Shown here one piece after another: positions 8,271 through 17,558 of a DNA stretch of 53,247 bases. Numbering within the stretch: the first letter of the stretch is position 1; the number at the start of each line of letters is the position of its first letter. This DNA comes from JBOGUF01 sp050696075 (GTDB lineage Bacteria; Chloroflexota; Chloroflexia; Thermomicrobiales; UBA6265): the NCBI GenBank assembly GCA_050696075.1, contig JBOGUF010000084.1, positions 1 through 53,247 of the forward strand, written 5' to 3'. The translations under genes and the position numbers were made by a program. The notes under the pieces were generated by a model. It was given only the letters and a program-made list of their open reading frames with translations. It did no database searches and was not told the DNA's origin.

Positions 8271-9217
8271 CTGAGGCGATCCACGATCGTCGCCGCGAGC
8301 AGCCCCACGCTCAGCAATGCGCCGAATCGTAGGTGGAGCCCGGCCGTCTTGCGCAGAAGCCGGTTGAGTTCGTCCGGTTCGGTTGCGGTCAAGACGGCGC
8401 GGACCAGGCGTGCGGCCGTCGGCAGGGTCGCGCCGACGGCCAGCGCCGGCCACAGGCGAGGTTCCCAGGCGATCAGGGCCAAAACCGCAAGGTAGGCGAC
8501 GACGACGAGCGCGACGTATTCGATGTTCGCGAGGCGCCGGCCAAGGAGCGTCGCCAACGTCACCTTGCCCGCCTGCCGGTCGAGGTCGATGTCGCGGACG
8601 TTGTTGGCGTGGAGAATGAGCGCCACCAGGCACCCGATCGGGAGCGAGACGAGGATGGCGCCCCAGTTCACACGGTCCGTCAGGACGTAATAAGCGCCGC
8701 CAATCATCACCGGGCCCATGAAGACGAAGACGGTTAGCTCGCCGAGGGCGACGTATGCCAGCGGCTTCGGCCCGCCCGTGTAGAAGTAGGCGGCGGCCAG
8801 GCTGACCAGGGCCAGCGCCAGGATCGGCCACCCGGCCGCGGCGACGACGATCAAGCCAAGCCCGGTCGCGACGGCGAAGGCGACGATCATGCCGCGCCGC
8901 ACCTCGGCCGGACTAAGTAATCCCTGCTGGATCACCTTGCTCGGACCAAGCGACTCGGCGGTATCGATCCCGCGTATGTGATCGAAATAGTCGTTGGCCA
9001 GGTTCGCCCCGGCGTGGCAGGCGACCGAGGCGGCCAGCATCACCAGAAAGAGGAACGGATCGAACACCCGGTCGAAGAGCGCCAGCATCGAGCCGACCAG
9101 AATCGGGATCGCCGAGGCGGTGAAGGAGAAGAAGCGAACCGCTTGCAACCAGATACGCCAGCGTGTGCGGGTCGCGGCTCGGGGCGGCGGCGTCGATGTG
9201 ATCGCGTTATCGGTCAT
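8267..9217 (-). CDS. menA: 1,4-dihydroxy-2-naphthoate polyprenyltransferase (MenA), UbiA family
   Basis: Integral membrane prenyltransferase of 316 residues. The two Mg-diphosphate binding motifs of the UbiA family are present: NLANDYFDHIRGID (N75, D76, D79) and NNVRDIDLDRQAGK (from N205). Motif spacing and the phrase LGPSKVIQQG are typical of MenA, which prenylates DHNA to demethylmenaquinone, so this organism probably respires with menaquinone. About eight hydrophobic helices. Its ATG overlaps the stop of a tiny upstream gene (ATGA) and its TGA overlaps the start of the metallophosphoesterase, giving a three-gene coupled unit. A related UbiA enzyme with another acceptor is the alternative. 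Confidence 0.88.
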   Translation of the reverse strand: MTDNAITSTPPPRAATRTRWRIWLQAVRFFSFTASAIPILVGSMLALFDRVFDPFLFLVMLAASVACHAGANLANDYFDHIRGIDTAESLGPSKVIQQGLLSPAEVRRGMIVAFAVATGLGLIVVAAAGWPILALALVSLAAAYFYTGGPKPLAYVALGELTVFVFMGPVMIGGAYYVLTDRVNWGAILVSLPIGCLVALILHANNVRDIDLDRQAGKVTLATLLGRRLANIEYVALVVVAYLAVLALIAWEPRLWPALAVGATLPTAARLVRAVLTATEPDELNRLLRKTAGLHLRFGALLSVGLLAATIVDRLR

Positions 9218-9357
9218 GCGTCGTCATCGAGACCGGGCAGATCGTCGGCCGCGTCTATCAGCTCGGCCCGCAATTCTGCCAACTCGACCACGTCGATGGG
9301 ACAGCAGCGCAAATGCTGCCGGCAAAGCTGGATCGGCGGCAGATCCCAGATCCGCAT
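9214..9357 (-). CDS. Tiny ORF coupled to menA, truncated Pyr_excise-like N-terminus
   Basis: 47 residues starting MRIWDLPPIQLCRQHL and ending in an acidic tail (DAADDLPGLDDDA). The first sixteen residues resemble the N-terminus of the pyrimidine dimer DNA glycosylase-like (Pyr_excise) family, but the remainder does not, so it may be a truncated relic or an independent small protein with a Cys pair (CC at 19-20). Its TGA overlaps the menA ATG, which favours real translation. The upstream ribosome site is weak, and repeat 3 begins just before the start. The family link is from memory of the motif only. Confidence 0.45.
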   Translation of the reverse strand: MRIWDLPPIQLCRQHLRCCPIDVVELAELRAELIDAADDLPGLDDDA

Positions 9358-9364
9358 AGAATGA

Positions 9365-9541
9365 TCCCTAACCCCTAGGCCGTGTTTGCACACCGTCATG
9401 CTGACCACCGGGAAGCATCCCCCGGCGAAGCCGCGCCCCGTCTTGCCGGCGCGGCGCTTCGCGCGGGGATGCCCTTCGGTGCCTCAGGGCGTGCTGCGAG
9501 ACCTCAGCATGACGGCACTTATCAAACACGCCCTAACGCCT
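9365..9541. repeat. Composite repeat 3: MITE-like element with heptad edges
   Basis: Element at 9376-9535 with ends TAGGCCGTGTTTGCA and ATCAAACACGCCCTA, inner GTCATGCTGA / TCAGCATGAC and AAGCATCCCC / GGGGATGCCC. The right edge CTAACGCCTATTCC contains the TAG stop of the ABC permease (9540-9542). Third copy of the composite described at 1915 and 5283. Confidence 0.8.
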
Positions 9542-10315
9542 ATTCCGCCGGCTTCCACGGCAGCGCCACGCGCTCCACCAGATCGAGCGACATCGTCAGC
9601 GCCCAACCCATGATGCCGGTGACGATCAGGCCGACGAACATCTTCTTGATCGCCAGCGTCTGGTAGCTCTCCCAGATCAGGTGGCCGACGCCCTCCTTCG
9701 CGGCCAGAAACTCGGTGCCGACGATGACGATCAGCGAGAAGCCAAGCGCTAGCCGCAACCCGGTGAAGATGGCGGGCAGCGCGCCAGGGAGCGCGACCGT
9801 GGCGAACATCTGCACGCGACTCGCGCCGAAGTTGCGTGCCACGTCGAGGAACGACCGGTCGATCGCCATCACGCCGCTCATGGTGTTGAGCACGACGAGG
9901 AAGAAGATCGAGAGACCGACGATCACGAACTTCGAGGTCTCGCCGATGCCGAAGGCGATGATCACCAAGGGCAAGATCGAGATCTTCGGCACCGCAAAAA
10001 AGGCGGCCGCGACCGGCATCAGGAAGACGCGGACCGGCCAAAAGAGCCCCATCGCCAACCCCAGGACCACCCCCGGCACGGCGCCGAGCAAGAACCCACC
10101 CAGGATGCGGATCAGGCTGGCCCGGATGTCGGCCGCCAACCGCCCGTCACGCGAGAGTTCAACGAGGGTGTCCCACAAGGAGGAGGGCGCCGGCCAGAAG
10201 ATCGGGTCGATGCGGTTCGTGCGCGAGAGAGTTTCCCAGACGGCCAAGATCAGGGCCGGGGCGCTGAACGTGAGAACGACCTCGATCGCGCGCCGGCGGC
10301 GACGGGCGCGGGCGT

Positions 10316-10319
<4 letters not shown>
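9540..10319 (-). CDS. ABC importer permease, SsuC/TauC/ThiX type
   Basis: Membrane subunit of 259 residues with about six helices and the BPD_transp_1 EAA-loop region NFGASRVQMFATVALPGALP that docks on the ATPase. Similar permeases import nitrate, sulfonates, taurine or the pyrimidine precursor of thiamine. Its ATG overlaps the stop of the ATPase gene (ATGA), so the two are coupled. The stop lies in composite repeat 3. Together with the two upstream genes it makes a complete importer; the ligand cannot be told from sequence. Confidence 0.9.
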
Positions 10320-11200
<881 letters not shown>

Positions 11201-11211
11201 CAGAGGTCGCT

Positions 11212-11246
11212 TTCTGCCTTCCGCCTTCCGTCGTCCGCCCTAGCCC
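11212..11246. repeat. Seven-base tandem array at SBP stop
   Basis: Five units in register: TTCTGCC, TTCCGCC, TTCCGTC, GTCCGCC, CTAGCCC. The last unit contains the TAG stop of the substrate-binding protein (11240-11242, minus strand). Same periodicity as the arrays at 1915, 36143, 48431 and 50094 but with a different unit. Confidence 0.7.
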
Positions 11247-12388
11247 TGATACGGACCGAGCTCATCCAACGCGGCCTCGACGTAGCTCGTGTCGATGAAT
11301 CCGGCCGGGTCGAGGTTCTCGTCGTATTCGAGTTGGTCACGCTCACGGAAGAACTGCTGGAGCTTGTTCAGCCCCTCGGCGTCGATGTCGCCGTCGACCG
11401 CGTAGAGCGGCTGCACGGCGCTGGCGATCAGCGCCGCCGGGACCTGGGTGTACTGCTCGATGATTGCCAGGTTCGCCGGATCCTTGAATCCGGCGCCGGT
11501 CAGGTCGCGACTCGCCTTGAGGTACGCCGTAACCAGGCCCACGGCCGCCTCCGGGTTGTCGTTGAGGAACGACTCATTAGCGTAGATCAAGGTTGGCTGA
11601 ATCTCCTGGACGGGGAAGTCGGTCAGCAGCCGGACGGCGATGCCGTCTTGTTCGGCGAGCGTCGCCAGCGGCTCGCCGACCATCGCCGCGTCGATCGCGC
11701 CCGATTGCAGCGCTGCAACCGCGTCGGGAAACGGGAGCGTTTGCAGATCGACGTCGTCGAGCGTCAAGCCCGCCGTGCCGAGCGCCTCGGCCAGCCAGTA
11801 CTCGGTCGCGCCGCGGGCGTTGACCGAGACCTTCTTGCCTTCCAAGTCGGCGACCGACTCGATCGCGCCCGACTCGCAATCCTCCGTGGAGATCATCAGC
11901 GGCGTGGCGACTGGGTTTCCCTCCATGTGGCCGGGAGCGATGACCTTCAGGGGCAACCCTTGCTCCAACGCGTTCCAAAAGGCAGGCCCAGCGCCGCCGA
12001 TTCCGGCATCGAATTGCTCGTTGGCCGTCAGCACGACCATGTCCGAACCACCGGGCAGCGGCTCCAGCGACACGTCCAACCCTTGCTCGGCGTAGTACCC
12101 CTTTTCCAGGGCGACGAAGACGGGGGCGAAGATACTGACCGGGACGTAGCCCATTGTCACCTCAGTCAACTCGCCGGTTGGCACTTCTGCCGGCGCATCG
12201 GCGGCCGGCGAGGCAACAAGGGACGCGGGATCGACCGGCATGGTTTGTGGCGCACAGGAGAGGGCGCCGGGTGTCACCTGGCGCGCGGAACTCGGCGTCG
12301 GCGAGAGGAGAGCAGGCCCGGCCACGAGTGTGAACAACAGCACGAGAAGTCCGAGGATCCGGGGGGTGAGGTGAGGGGAAAAGCCCAT
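11240..12388 (-). CDS. ABC importer substrate-binding protein, NMT1/SsuA-like
   Basis: Secreted protein of 382 residues. After an N-terminal signal segment (LLVLLFTLVAGPALL) and a P/S/A-rich linker, the mature part starts VTMGYVPVSIFAPVFVALEKGYY, then GGSDMVVLTANEQFDAGIGGAG, as in the NMT1/THI5 and SsuA families of aliphatic sulfonate, nitrate or thiamine-precursor binders. The ATG at 12388 follows AAAGGGGG eleven bases upstream and fits the signal peptide better than the in-frame start at 12442. First gene of the importer operon. The ligand is unknown. Confidence 0.88.
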   Translation of the reverse strand: MGFSPHLTPRILGLLVLLFTLVAGPALLSPTPSSARQVTPGALSCAPQTMPVDPASLVASPAADAPAEVPTGELTEVTMGYVPVSIFAPVFVALEKGYYAEQGLDVSLEPLPGGSDMVVLTANEQFDAGIGGAGPAFWNALEQGLPLKVIAPGHMEGNPVATPLMISTEDCESGAIESVADLEGKKVSVNARGATEYWLAEALGTAGLTLDDVDLQTLPFPDAVAALQSGAIDAAMVGEPLATLAEQDGIAVRLLTDFPVQEIQPTLIYANESFLNDNPEAAVGLVTAYLKASRDLTGAGFKDPANLAIIEQYTQVPAALIASAVQPLYAVDGDIDAEGLNKLQQFFRERDQLEYDENLDPAGFIDTSYVEAALDELGPYQG

Positions 12389-12499
12389 CGAGCGCGAACC
12401 CCCTTTCTGAGGTGGTTGGTGCGCGGTGTCGCCGGCTGGCAACCGGGCGTCGAGGCAGATCGCTCACCGGCGGCGGTCCCGTTCGCCGGAACCTGGGGC

Positions 12500-12529
12500 A
12501 GTATATCAGTGTTCACCGGGGATTGTGAA
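12500..12529 (-). promoter_or_regulatory. Putative promoter of the importer operon
   Basis: On the minus strand TTCACA (12524-12529), an 18-base spacer and TATACT (12500-12505). GTGAACACTG on the minus strand (12507-12516) and GTGAACATTG on the plus strand (12557-12566) form a widely spaced inverted pair around it that could be an operator. It lies ~110 bases before the SBP start. Confidence 0.45.
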
Positions 12530-12579
12530 GAATTGTACGATCTTCAACGCACGACAGTGAACATTGTCGTCAGGTGAAT

Positions 12580-12682
12580 CTCCGGCTCAACCTACGAAAC
12601 TCCGACGGGACTGTGGACATGGCCGCACCAGCCGCGGTCCCGAAGGGACCGCGTAGGTTCAGCCCGGGGATTCATCCTCGGG
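12580..12682 (+). repeat. REP-like double hairpin
   Basis: Hairpin GCGGTCCCGAAGGGACCGC at 12634-12652, linker GTAGGTTCA, then hairpin CCCGGGGATTCATCCTCGGG at 12663-12682. The second hairpin and the layout match the RAYT-flanking copy at 7003-7053. GGCTCAACCTACG at 12583-12595 is a partial inverted copy of the linker. With 12389-12579 this fills the gap between the importer operon and the DUF4352-like gene. A CTTGCCGC repeat at 12691-12708 runs up to the stop of that gene. Confidence 0.65.
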
Positions 12683-12713
12683 AACTCCTCGCCTTGCCGC
12701 CTTGCCGCCCGCG

Positions 12714-14465
12714 TCACTCCGGCGGCGCGGCGTTCGGGTCGATGATGATGATCGCCGGCTGGGTCGTCTCGGCGTTCGCCTCGACGAGCGGCACGATCTC
12801 CAAGCGGAATGGGCGCGTCCCGTCGCTCGGCACGTCGAAGGCGACCGCGCCGCTCACCTGTTCCCCGGCGGCCACTTCGCCCGACTGGAGAACGCGGTCG
12901 CCGGGCAACGCCCGCATCGCGGCCGAGTCGAGCTCGTAGCGCCCATCGTCGCCGTCGACCAGGACGAAGTCGACCGGGCTGACGAAGAGTGGATCGTCGG
13001 CGCTATTGGCGATGACGACGACGCAGATGATCCAGAGCCGATCGGCGCCCGGCGCCAGGCTGCCGGTGCCCTCGGCGCTGCCGACGCACCGGGCGACGTA
13101 GACCCCGCCCGCCTCATGGCAGGCGGCGTAGTAGTCGAGCGGATCGTCGGCCAGCGTCTCCTCGTCAGGCGTGCCCCAGCCGATCCGGTCGCACGTCTCG
13201 GCGGTGTCCTCGGCGGCCAGCGCGGCGACGGCGGCCGGGTATTGGTCGGACGGCTCGAGCGTAGCAGCCGCTTCCGACTCGGGGAGGATGGTCGAGGTCG
13301 CCTCCGGCGTGGCCTCGTCGGCCGGTTCCTCGGTCGCTTCCGGGGTCAGATCCGGCGTGGCGTCCCCGGTCTCGTCTGGTTCGGCGACCTCGGCCGTCGG
13401 CGAGGCGGCCGGGGCCGCCAGCGGGTCTTCGAGCCCGCCGCATTGCCCCCAGAGTCCGGCATCGGTTTCGCGGCCGATCCGTTGGGCCTGCTGCAACCAC
13501 TCGGCGAACCGGGTGTCGGCCGGTTCGCCCGACCAGACCGCGAATCCTTCCAGGATCATGACGCGATTGAGTAATGTGCGCTGGCCGTCCTCATCTTGGA
13601 CCCACAGATACCGCTGCACCACCTCGCCATTGTCACCGGCGGTCGGATCGCGCTCGACCAGTACGGCCGTCGTCGTTAGAGCGGCCAACCCGTCGGTCGA
13701 CTGACTAGCGAAACAGGCGCCGTCAGTCGGCACGTCGAGACCGATGAGATGGATGCGCTGGTTCTCGTCGGTTTCCCGCAGAAAGACTTCGATTTCGTTG
13801 CCGGAGATGATGTCGTCGATCAATACCCGTTCGAGCGTCGGCGCCGGCGTAACCGGCGGCAAGACGTCGAAGTCGACCTCCGCTTCCAGCAGGTCGTCCA
13901 ACGACAGCGCCTCATCACCGTACCGGATTGCCGGCACCGTGTACTCGACGCTTACCTGAAAGGCAACGCTGACGCGCTTCGTTTCATCCGCCGCGAACGC
14001 GATCGGCGTGTCGAGTTGCCGCGGCTCAGTGCCCAGGATCGCTGCCACGTCGGTGGTCGACTTAGGCGCGAACCCGCCGGGGTTCGACTCCTCCGGGAAG
14101 AAGAGGCGAAAATTGCGCAGGTCCAGGGCAGATTCGTTCGCCGACCAGTTCGTCACGTCCGCTACGACGACGATCCAGGTGCGGCCGGCGCCGCGTTCGA
14201 GACTCAGGGCGTTGATGCCGGGCGAACGGTCGGCCGCGACCAGGGCGATCCGCCATTCGCCCGACACAAAGGCAGGACCGGGTTCGCCGGGCGAATCGGC
14301 GATCGGCGATGCGGCGGGCGTCGCGGCCGGCGATGCCACTGGCGATGCCGCCGGCGACGCTTCTTGCGCCACCACGCGGGTGCGCTCGCGTGTCCCGGCA
14401 ACCGTGACCAGCATCGGCGCGAGCACGGCGACGATCAAAGCCCAGCGAAGCCAGCGTCGCGGCAT
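12714..14465 (-). CDS. Secreted protein: DUF4352-like, degenerate SNase-like, DUF4352-like
   Basis: Exported 583-residue protein. Signal peptide, then an A/S/P/T linker, a beta-rich domain with SGEWRIALVAADR and RTWIVVVADVTNWS that resembles DUF4352/Telokin-like folds, a middle domain reading like a staphylococcal nuclease fold (IISGNEIEVFLRE, RIHLIGLDVP, VQRYLWVQDEDG, RVMILEGFAVW), a long acidic/Pro linker, and a second DUF4352-like domain at the end. The SNase part lacks the expected Arg before LIG (His instead) and the Glu in GxEA, so it is probably not a nuclease but a binding domain. ATG 14465 follows GGGGGAG. Function unknown; cell-surface role inferred. Confidence 0.7.
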   Translation of the reverse strand: MPRRWLRWALIVAVLAPMLVTVAGTRERTRVVAQEASPAASPVASPAATPAASPIADSPGEPGPAFVSGEWRIALVAADRSPGINALSLERGAGRTWIVVVADVTNWSANESALDLRNFRLFFPEESNPGGFAPKSTTDVAAILGTEPRQLDTPIAFAADETKRVSVAFQVSVEYTVPAIRYGDEALSLDDLLEAEVDFDVLPPVTPAPTLERVLIDDIISGNEIEVFLRETDENQRIHLIGLDVPTDGACFASQSTDGLAALTTTAVLVERDPTAGDNGEVVQRYLWVQDEDGQRTLLNRVMILEGFAVWSGEPADTRFAEWLQQAQRIGRETDAGLWGQCGGLEDPLAAPAASPTAEVAEPDETGDATPDLTPEATEEPADEATPEATSTILPESEAAATLEPSDQYPAAVAALAAEDTAETCDRIGWGTPDEETLADDPLDYYAACHEAGGVYVARCVGSAEGTGSLAPGADRLWIICVVVIANSADDPLFVSPVDFVLVDGDDGRYELDSAAMRALPGDRVLQSGEVAAGEQVSGAVAFDVPSDGTRPFRLEIVPLVEANAETTQPAIIIIDPNAAPPE

Positions 14466-14564
14466 GATCTCCCCCACTGATGAAAACTCAACCGACCCCA
14501 GCGCTCCCATCTTCCAGCGCCGATTTCCCCGTGTCAAGCATAGGGCATGCGCCGCGATGCGTGC

Positions 14565-15878
14565 TTACCGACGTCCGACCATAGCGCCAAGCCGCGCGAA
14601 AAAGTCGGGAAAGGTCTTCGCCACGCATCCCGGATCGAGGATACGCACGCCGGGCGCGCGCAGGGCGGCGACGGCGAAGCTCATCGCCATCCGGTGATCG
14701 TCGTAGGTCTGGATCGCGGCCGGCGTGACCGGCGCCGGGTGAATCGTAAGGCCGTCCGCGCGTTCCTCGACGCCTTGCCCAAGCCGCCGCAATTCGGCGG
14801 CCATGGCCGCAACGCGGTCCGTCTCCTTCAGGCGCATGTGCGCGACGCCCCGGATTGTCGTCGGGCCGGCCGCGAACGGGGCAATCACGCCCAACGTCTG
14901 CGCCGTGTCGGAAATGGCGTTCATGTCAGCGTCGACCCCGCGCAACTCGCCGGGCGGCGGCCCCTGCACCTCGACGAAGTTGTCACCCACGGTGACGGTC
15001 GCGCCCATTCGCGCCAGCACGTCGACAAAGTGGAGATCACCCTGGGTCGAGCCCCGGCCGAGCCCGTCGACGCGAACCCGCCCGCCGGTGACGGCCGCCG
15101 CGGCAAAGAAGTAGGACGCGTTCGAGGCGTCCGGCTCGACCTGGTAGACGCGACCGGTGTAGCGCTGTCCGGCCGCCACCCGAAAGGCGCGCCAGTGCTC
15201 CGTATCGAGCTCAACCTCGACGCCAAAGGCGCGCATCACCGCCGCTGTGATCACGAGATACGGCTTCGACACCAGTTCGCCGATGACCTCGATTTCGACC
15301 CCTTCCGCGGCGCACGGGGCGGCAAGCAGCAACCCAGTGAAGTACTGGCTGCTCTGGTCGCCGGCCACCGCGGCCCGCCCGCCGCGCAACCCGTTCGCCT
15401 CGACGACCACCGGCGGACAATCGGTCCCGGCCTCGCTGGCGGCGTTGGCGCCAAGGTCGTTGAGCGCCCGCAACAGCGGGGCGATTGGGCGTTGCCGCAT
15501 GCGCGGCACGCCGTCGATCCGGTAGCGACCGCGGCCAAGCGGCAGGGCGGCAGTCACAAAGCGCATTGTGGTCCCGGAGTTGCCGACGAAGAGGTCCGCT
15601 TGCTCGGCGGGAAAGGTGCCCCCGCCACCCCGCACGAGAAAACGCTCGCCGGCCACGTCCGATTCGACGTTGCCGCCGAGCGCGTTCAGGGCGCCGGCCA
15701 TGTACCGCGTATCGTCGCTGTGCAGCGCGCCGGTCAGCTCGCTTTCGCCGTCGGCCAACGCGGCGACAAGCAGCGCCCGATTGGTCATACTCTTCGAACC
15801 AGGGATGCGGACAACGGCGTCGATCGGCCGCTCTACCGGCTCAAGCTCGATCGCGTCGGGATAGGCGGTAGCGCTCAT
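14565..15878 (-). CDS. aroA: 3-phosphoshikimate 1-carboxyvinyltransferase (EPSP synthase)
   Basis: Sixth step of the shikimate pathway: shikimate-3-phosphate plus PEP to EPSP and phosphate. 437 residues, the usual size. Family blocks in order: RIPGSKSMTNRALLVAALA, LFVGNSGTTMRF, RQRPIAPLLRALNDLGA, GDQSSQYFTGLLLAAP, DGLGRGSTQGDLHF, TYDDHRMAMSFAVAAL and VAKTFPDFF. The substrate-contact Lys/Arg/Asp/Glu residues of these blocks (KS, MRF, DDHRM, KET) are present. ATG 15878 is chosen; GGAG lies rather far upstream (~14 bases). No other shikimate genes are beside it. Confidence 0.95.
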   Translation of the reverse strand: MSATAYPDAIELEPVERPIDAVVRIPGSKSMTNRALLVAALADGESELTGALHSDDTRYMAGALNALGGNVESDVAGERFLVRGGGGTFPAEQADLFVGNSGTTMRFVTAALPLGRGRYRIDGVPRMRQRPIAPLLRALNDLGANAASEAGTDCPPVVVEANGLRGGRAAVAGDQSSQYFTGLLLAAPCAAEGVEIEVIGELVSKPYLVITAAVMRAFGVEVELDTEHWRAFRVAAGQRYTGRVYQVEPDASNASYFFAAAAVTGGRVRVDGLGRGSTQGDLHFVDVLARMGATVTVGDNFVEVQGPPPGELRGVDADMNAISDTAQTLGVIAPFAAGPTTIRGVAHMRLKETDRVAAMAAELRRLGQGVEERADGLTIHPAPVTPAAIQTYDDHRMAMSFAVAALRAPGVRILDPGCVAKTFPDFFARLGAMVGRR

Positions 15879-15973
15879 GCGTCGGGGCCATCTCCTGGTC
15901 TTGCGCAATTGTCGCTGGGATAACTGTCGGGGAAGTGTGGGGGTTTAGCAAGCTGCCGACGTCCGGCCCAACG

Positions 15974-16003
15974 CTTGTGGTTTTTTTGAACAATCCGTGT
16001 AAT
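15974..16003 (+). promoter_or_regulatory. Possible promoter for the small membrane gene
   Basis: TTGTGG (15974-15979), 18-base spacer, TGTAAT (15998-16003) on the plus strand, 74 bases before the ATG at 16078. An AT-rich patch in an otherwise GC-rich region. Weak match, listed with low confidence. Confidence 0.3.
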
Positions 16004-16077
16004 AATCTCTCTGCAAGAGTACAAGCGACGGCGATGCCCGCCCATCGAGCCATCGAAATGGCGTGGAGGTGCATACG

Positions 16078-16257
16078 ATGCAGTCGCCAAACGGCTGGAA
16101 TTGGCTGAACGGGGGCCTCGTTGCCCTCTTCCTCGGTCTGTTCCTCCTCGACCGGGGTGAACTCTTTCTCCTCCTCCTGTGGGGCACCGGTCTGACCGTG
16201 ATCGGCGTCGCGCTCTCGGTCGTCGGCGCCGGGTTGCTGCTGCGCATGTGGCGGTAG
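16078..16257 (+). CDS. Small two-helix membrane protein
   Basis: 59 residues: NGWNWLNGG, helix GLVALFLGLFLLD, short turn RGELF, then helix LLLLWGTGLTVIGVALSVVGAGLLL and a terminal RMWR. The ATG at 16078 follows GGAGGTG with seven-base spacing, better than the in-frame ATG at 16063. It stands alone between aroA (divergent) and the aminopeptidase (convergent). No family recognised. Confidence 0.65.
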   Translation: MQSPNGWNWLNGGLVALFLGLFLLDRGELFLLLLWGTGLTVIGVALSVVGAGLLLRMWR

Positions 16258-16271
16258 CGCCATCGGCCGCC

Positions 16272-17375
16272 TCACACGACGTAGTTCCCCTCGACCAGGA
16301 ACGGCTCCCCATCGACCTCGACCCGCCCGCCCTGGCGCAGATCGCAGATCATGTCCCAGTGGACGGCGGACTGGTTCGTGCTCCCCGTTTCAGGGTAGCC
16401 CGCGCCCAACGCAAGGTGGATCGTGCCGCCGATCTTCTCGTCGAAGAGGATATTGCGGGTGAAGCGGGTCACATCGAAGTTCGTGCCGAAGGCGAACTCG
16501 CCGATGAAGCCGGCGCCGGCGTCGGTGTCGAGTTGCTGAACGAGATAGTCCTCGTTCTTGGCGGCGCTCGCCTCAACCACCTTCCCCTGCTCGAACCGCA
16601 ACCGAATGTCCTCGACTTCGCGCCCGCCGGCGATCACCGGGTAACTGAAGCGGATCCGCCCCGTGGCCGAGTCCTCGACCGGCCCCGTGAAAATCTCGCC
16701 GTCCGGAAAGTTCTTACGCCCGTCGGCATTGATCCAGGTGCGGCCGGCAACCGAAACCGTCAGATCGACGTCGGGCGCGGTGATCCGGAGCTCGCGCTTG
16801 CCGTCCAACCAGTCGATCAGGCGCTGCTGCTCGGCGGCGACCGCTTTCCAGGCCGCGACCGGGTCGGGCGTGTGCAGCTTGCAGGCGTGGTGGACGAACT
16901 CCGCGAACTCCCCGGTGCCCATGTCGGCGTCCTGGGCGTAGGCGTCGGTCGGAAAGAGGGTGATCGTCCAATCGAGCTCGCCGCTGGCCGACCGCTCCAT
17001 ATATCGCCGGAAGAGATCGGTCCGGGCGCGTTGGTAGACCGTCTGCCGGGCCGGATCGACCCCGGAGAGCGACTTCGTGTTCGTCTCGGCCAGGATGAAG
17101 ATTGTGACGTCTGCCTCTTCGCGGAAGAACCGCTCGACCGGGGAGAGGTAGCCAAGCTGCTCGTCCGAGCCGAGGCCGAAGAGGTCGGCGCTCAGGTCGG
17201 GGAAGGACGGCATCAGCACCGGCAGCCCGCCGCGGTCGAGCACCTCGCGGTAGACCGCGCGCAAGAGCGGTTCACCGGCAACGCCGCCGCTGATGGCCAC
17301 CGTCTGACCCGGTTTTACCTCCACCGAGTAGCCGGCGAGGGCCTTGGCCCATGTTTCGTAGCGGGGATCGGGCAC
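16272..17375 (-). CDS. Thermophilic aminopeptidase, M29 family
   Basis: Cytoplasmic metal-dependent aminopeptidase of 367 residues like AmpS, PepS and aminopeptidase T. The metal-ligand blocks are visible: PDGEIFTGPVEDSATG, GFIGEFAFGTN, and GGTIHLALGAGYPETGSTN followed by SAVHWDMICDLR. I choose the GTG at 17375 (VPDPRYETWAKAL), which matches the usual family start and follows AGGAAGGAG; the ATG at 17411 has no ribosome site. Releases N-terminal residues from peptides; exact preference unknown. Convergent with the small membrane gene. Confidence 0.92.
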   Translation of the reverse strand: MPDPRYETWAKALAGYSVEVKPGQTVAISGGVAGEPLLRAVYREVLDRGGLPVLMPSFPDLSADLFGLGSDEQLGYLSPVERFFREEADVTIFILAETNTKSLSGVDPARQTVYQRARTDLFRRYMERSASGELDWTITLFPTDAYAQDADMGTGEFAEFVHHACKLHTPDPVAAWKAVAAEQQRLIDWLDGKRELRITAPDVDLTVSVAGRTWINADGRKNFPDGEIFTGPVEDSATGRIRFSYPVIAGGREVEDIRLRFEQGKVVEASAAKNEDYLVQQLDTDAGAGFIGEFAFGTNFDVTRFTRNILFDEKIGGTIHLALGAGYPETGSTNQSAVHWDMICDLRQGGRVEVDGEPFLVEGNYVV

Positions 17376-17558
17376 GAGTGTCTTCTCCTTCCTGTAGCTT
17401 GCATCGGCCATGCGATTGATCGCGGCGGTTATACCATCCGAGACGTATCGAACGGCGCTTGCGCTGGCGGCAGATCGATTGCTTTGACGCCTGATCGGAC
17501 AGATCAGATAATGATGAGGTAGATGAGAACGCCCGCTCCGAAGACGGAGGCCGAACAG

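Noticed and set aside
14070..14110. Possible tRNA T-arm (GGTTCGACTCC)
   Set aside because: Lies inside a good coding frame and no cloverleaf could be built.
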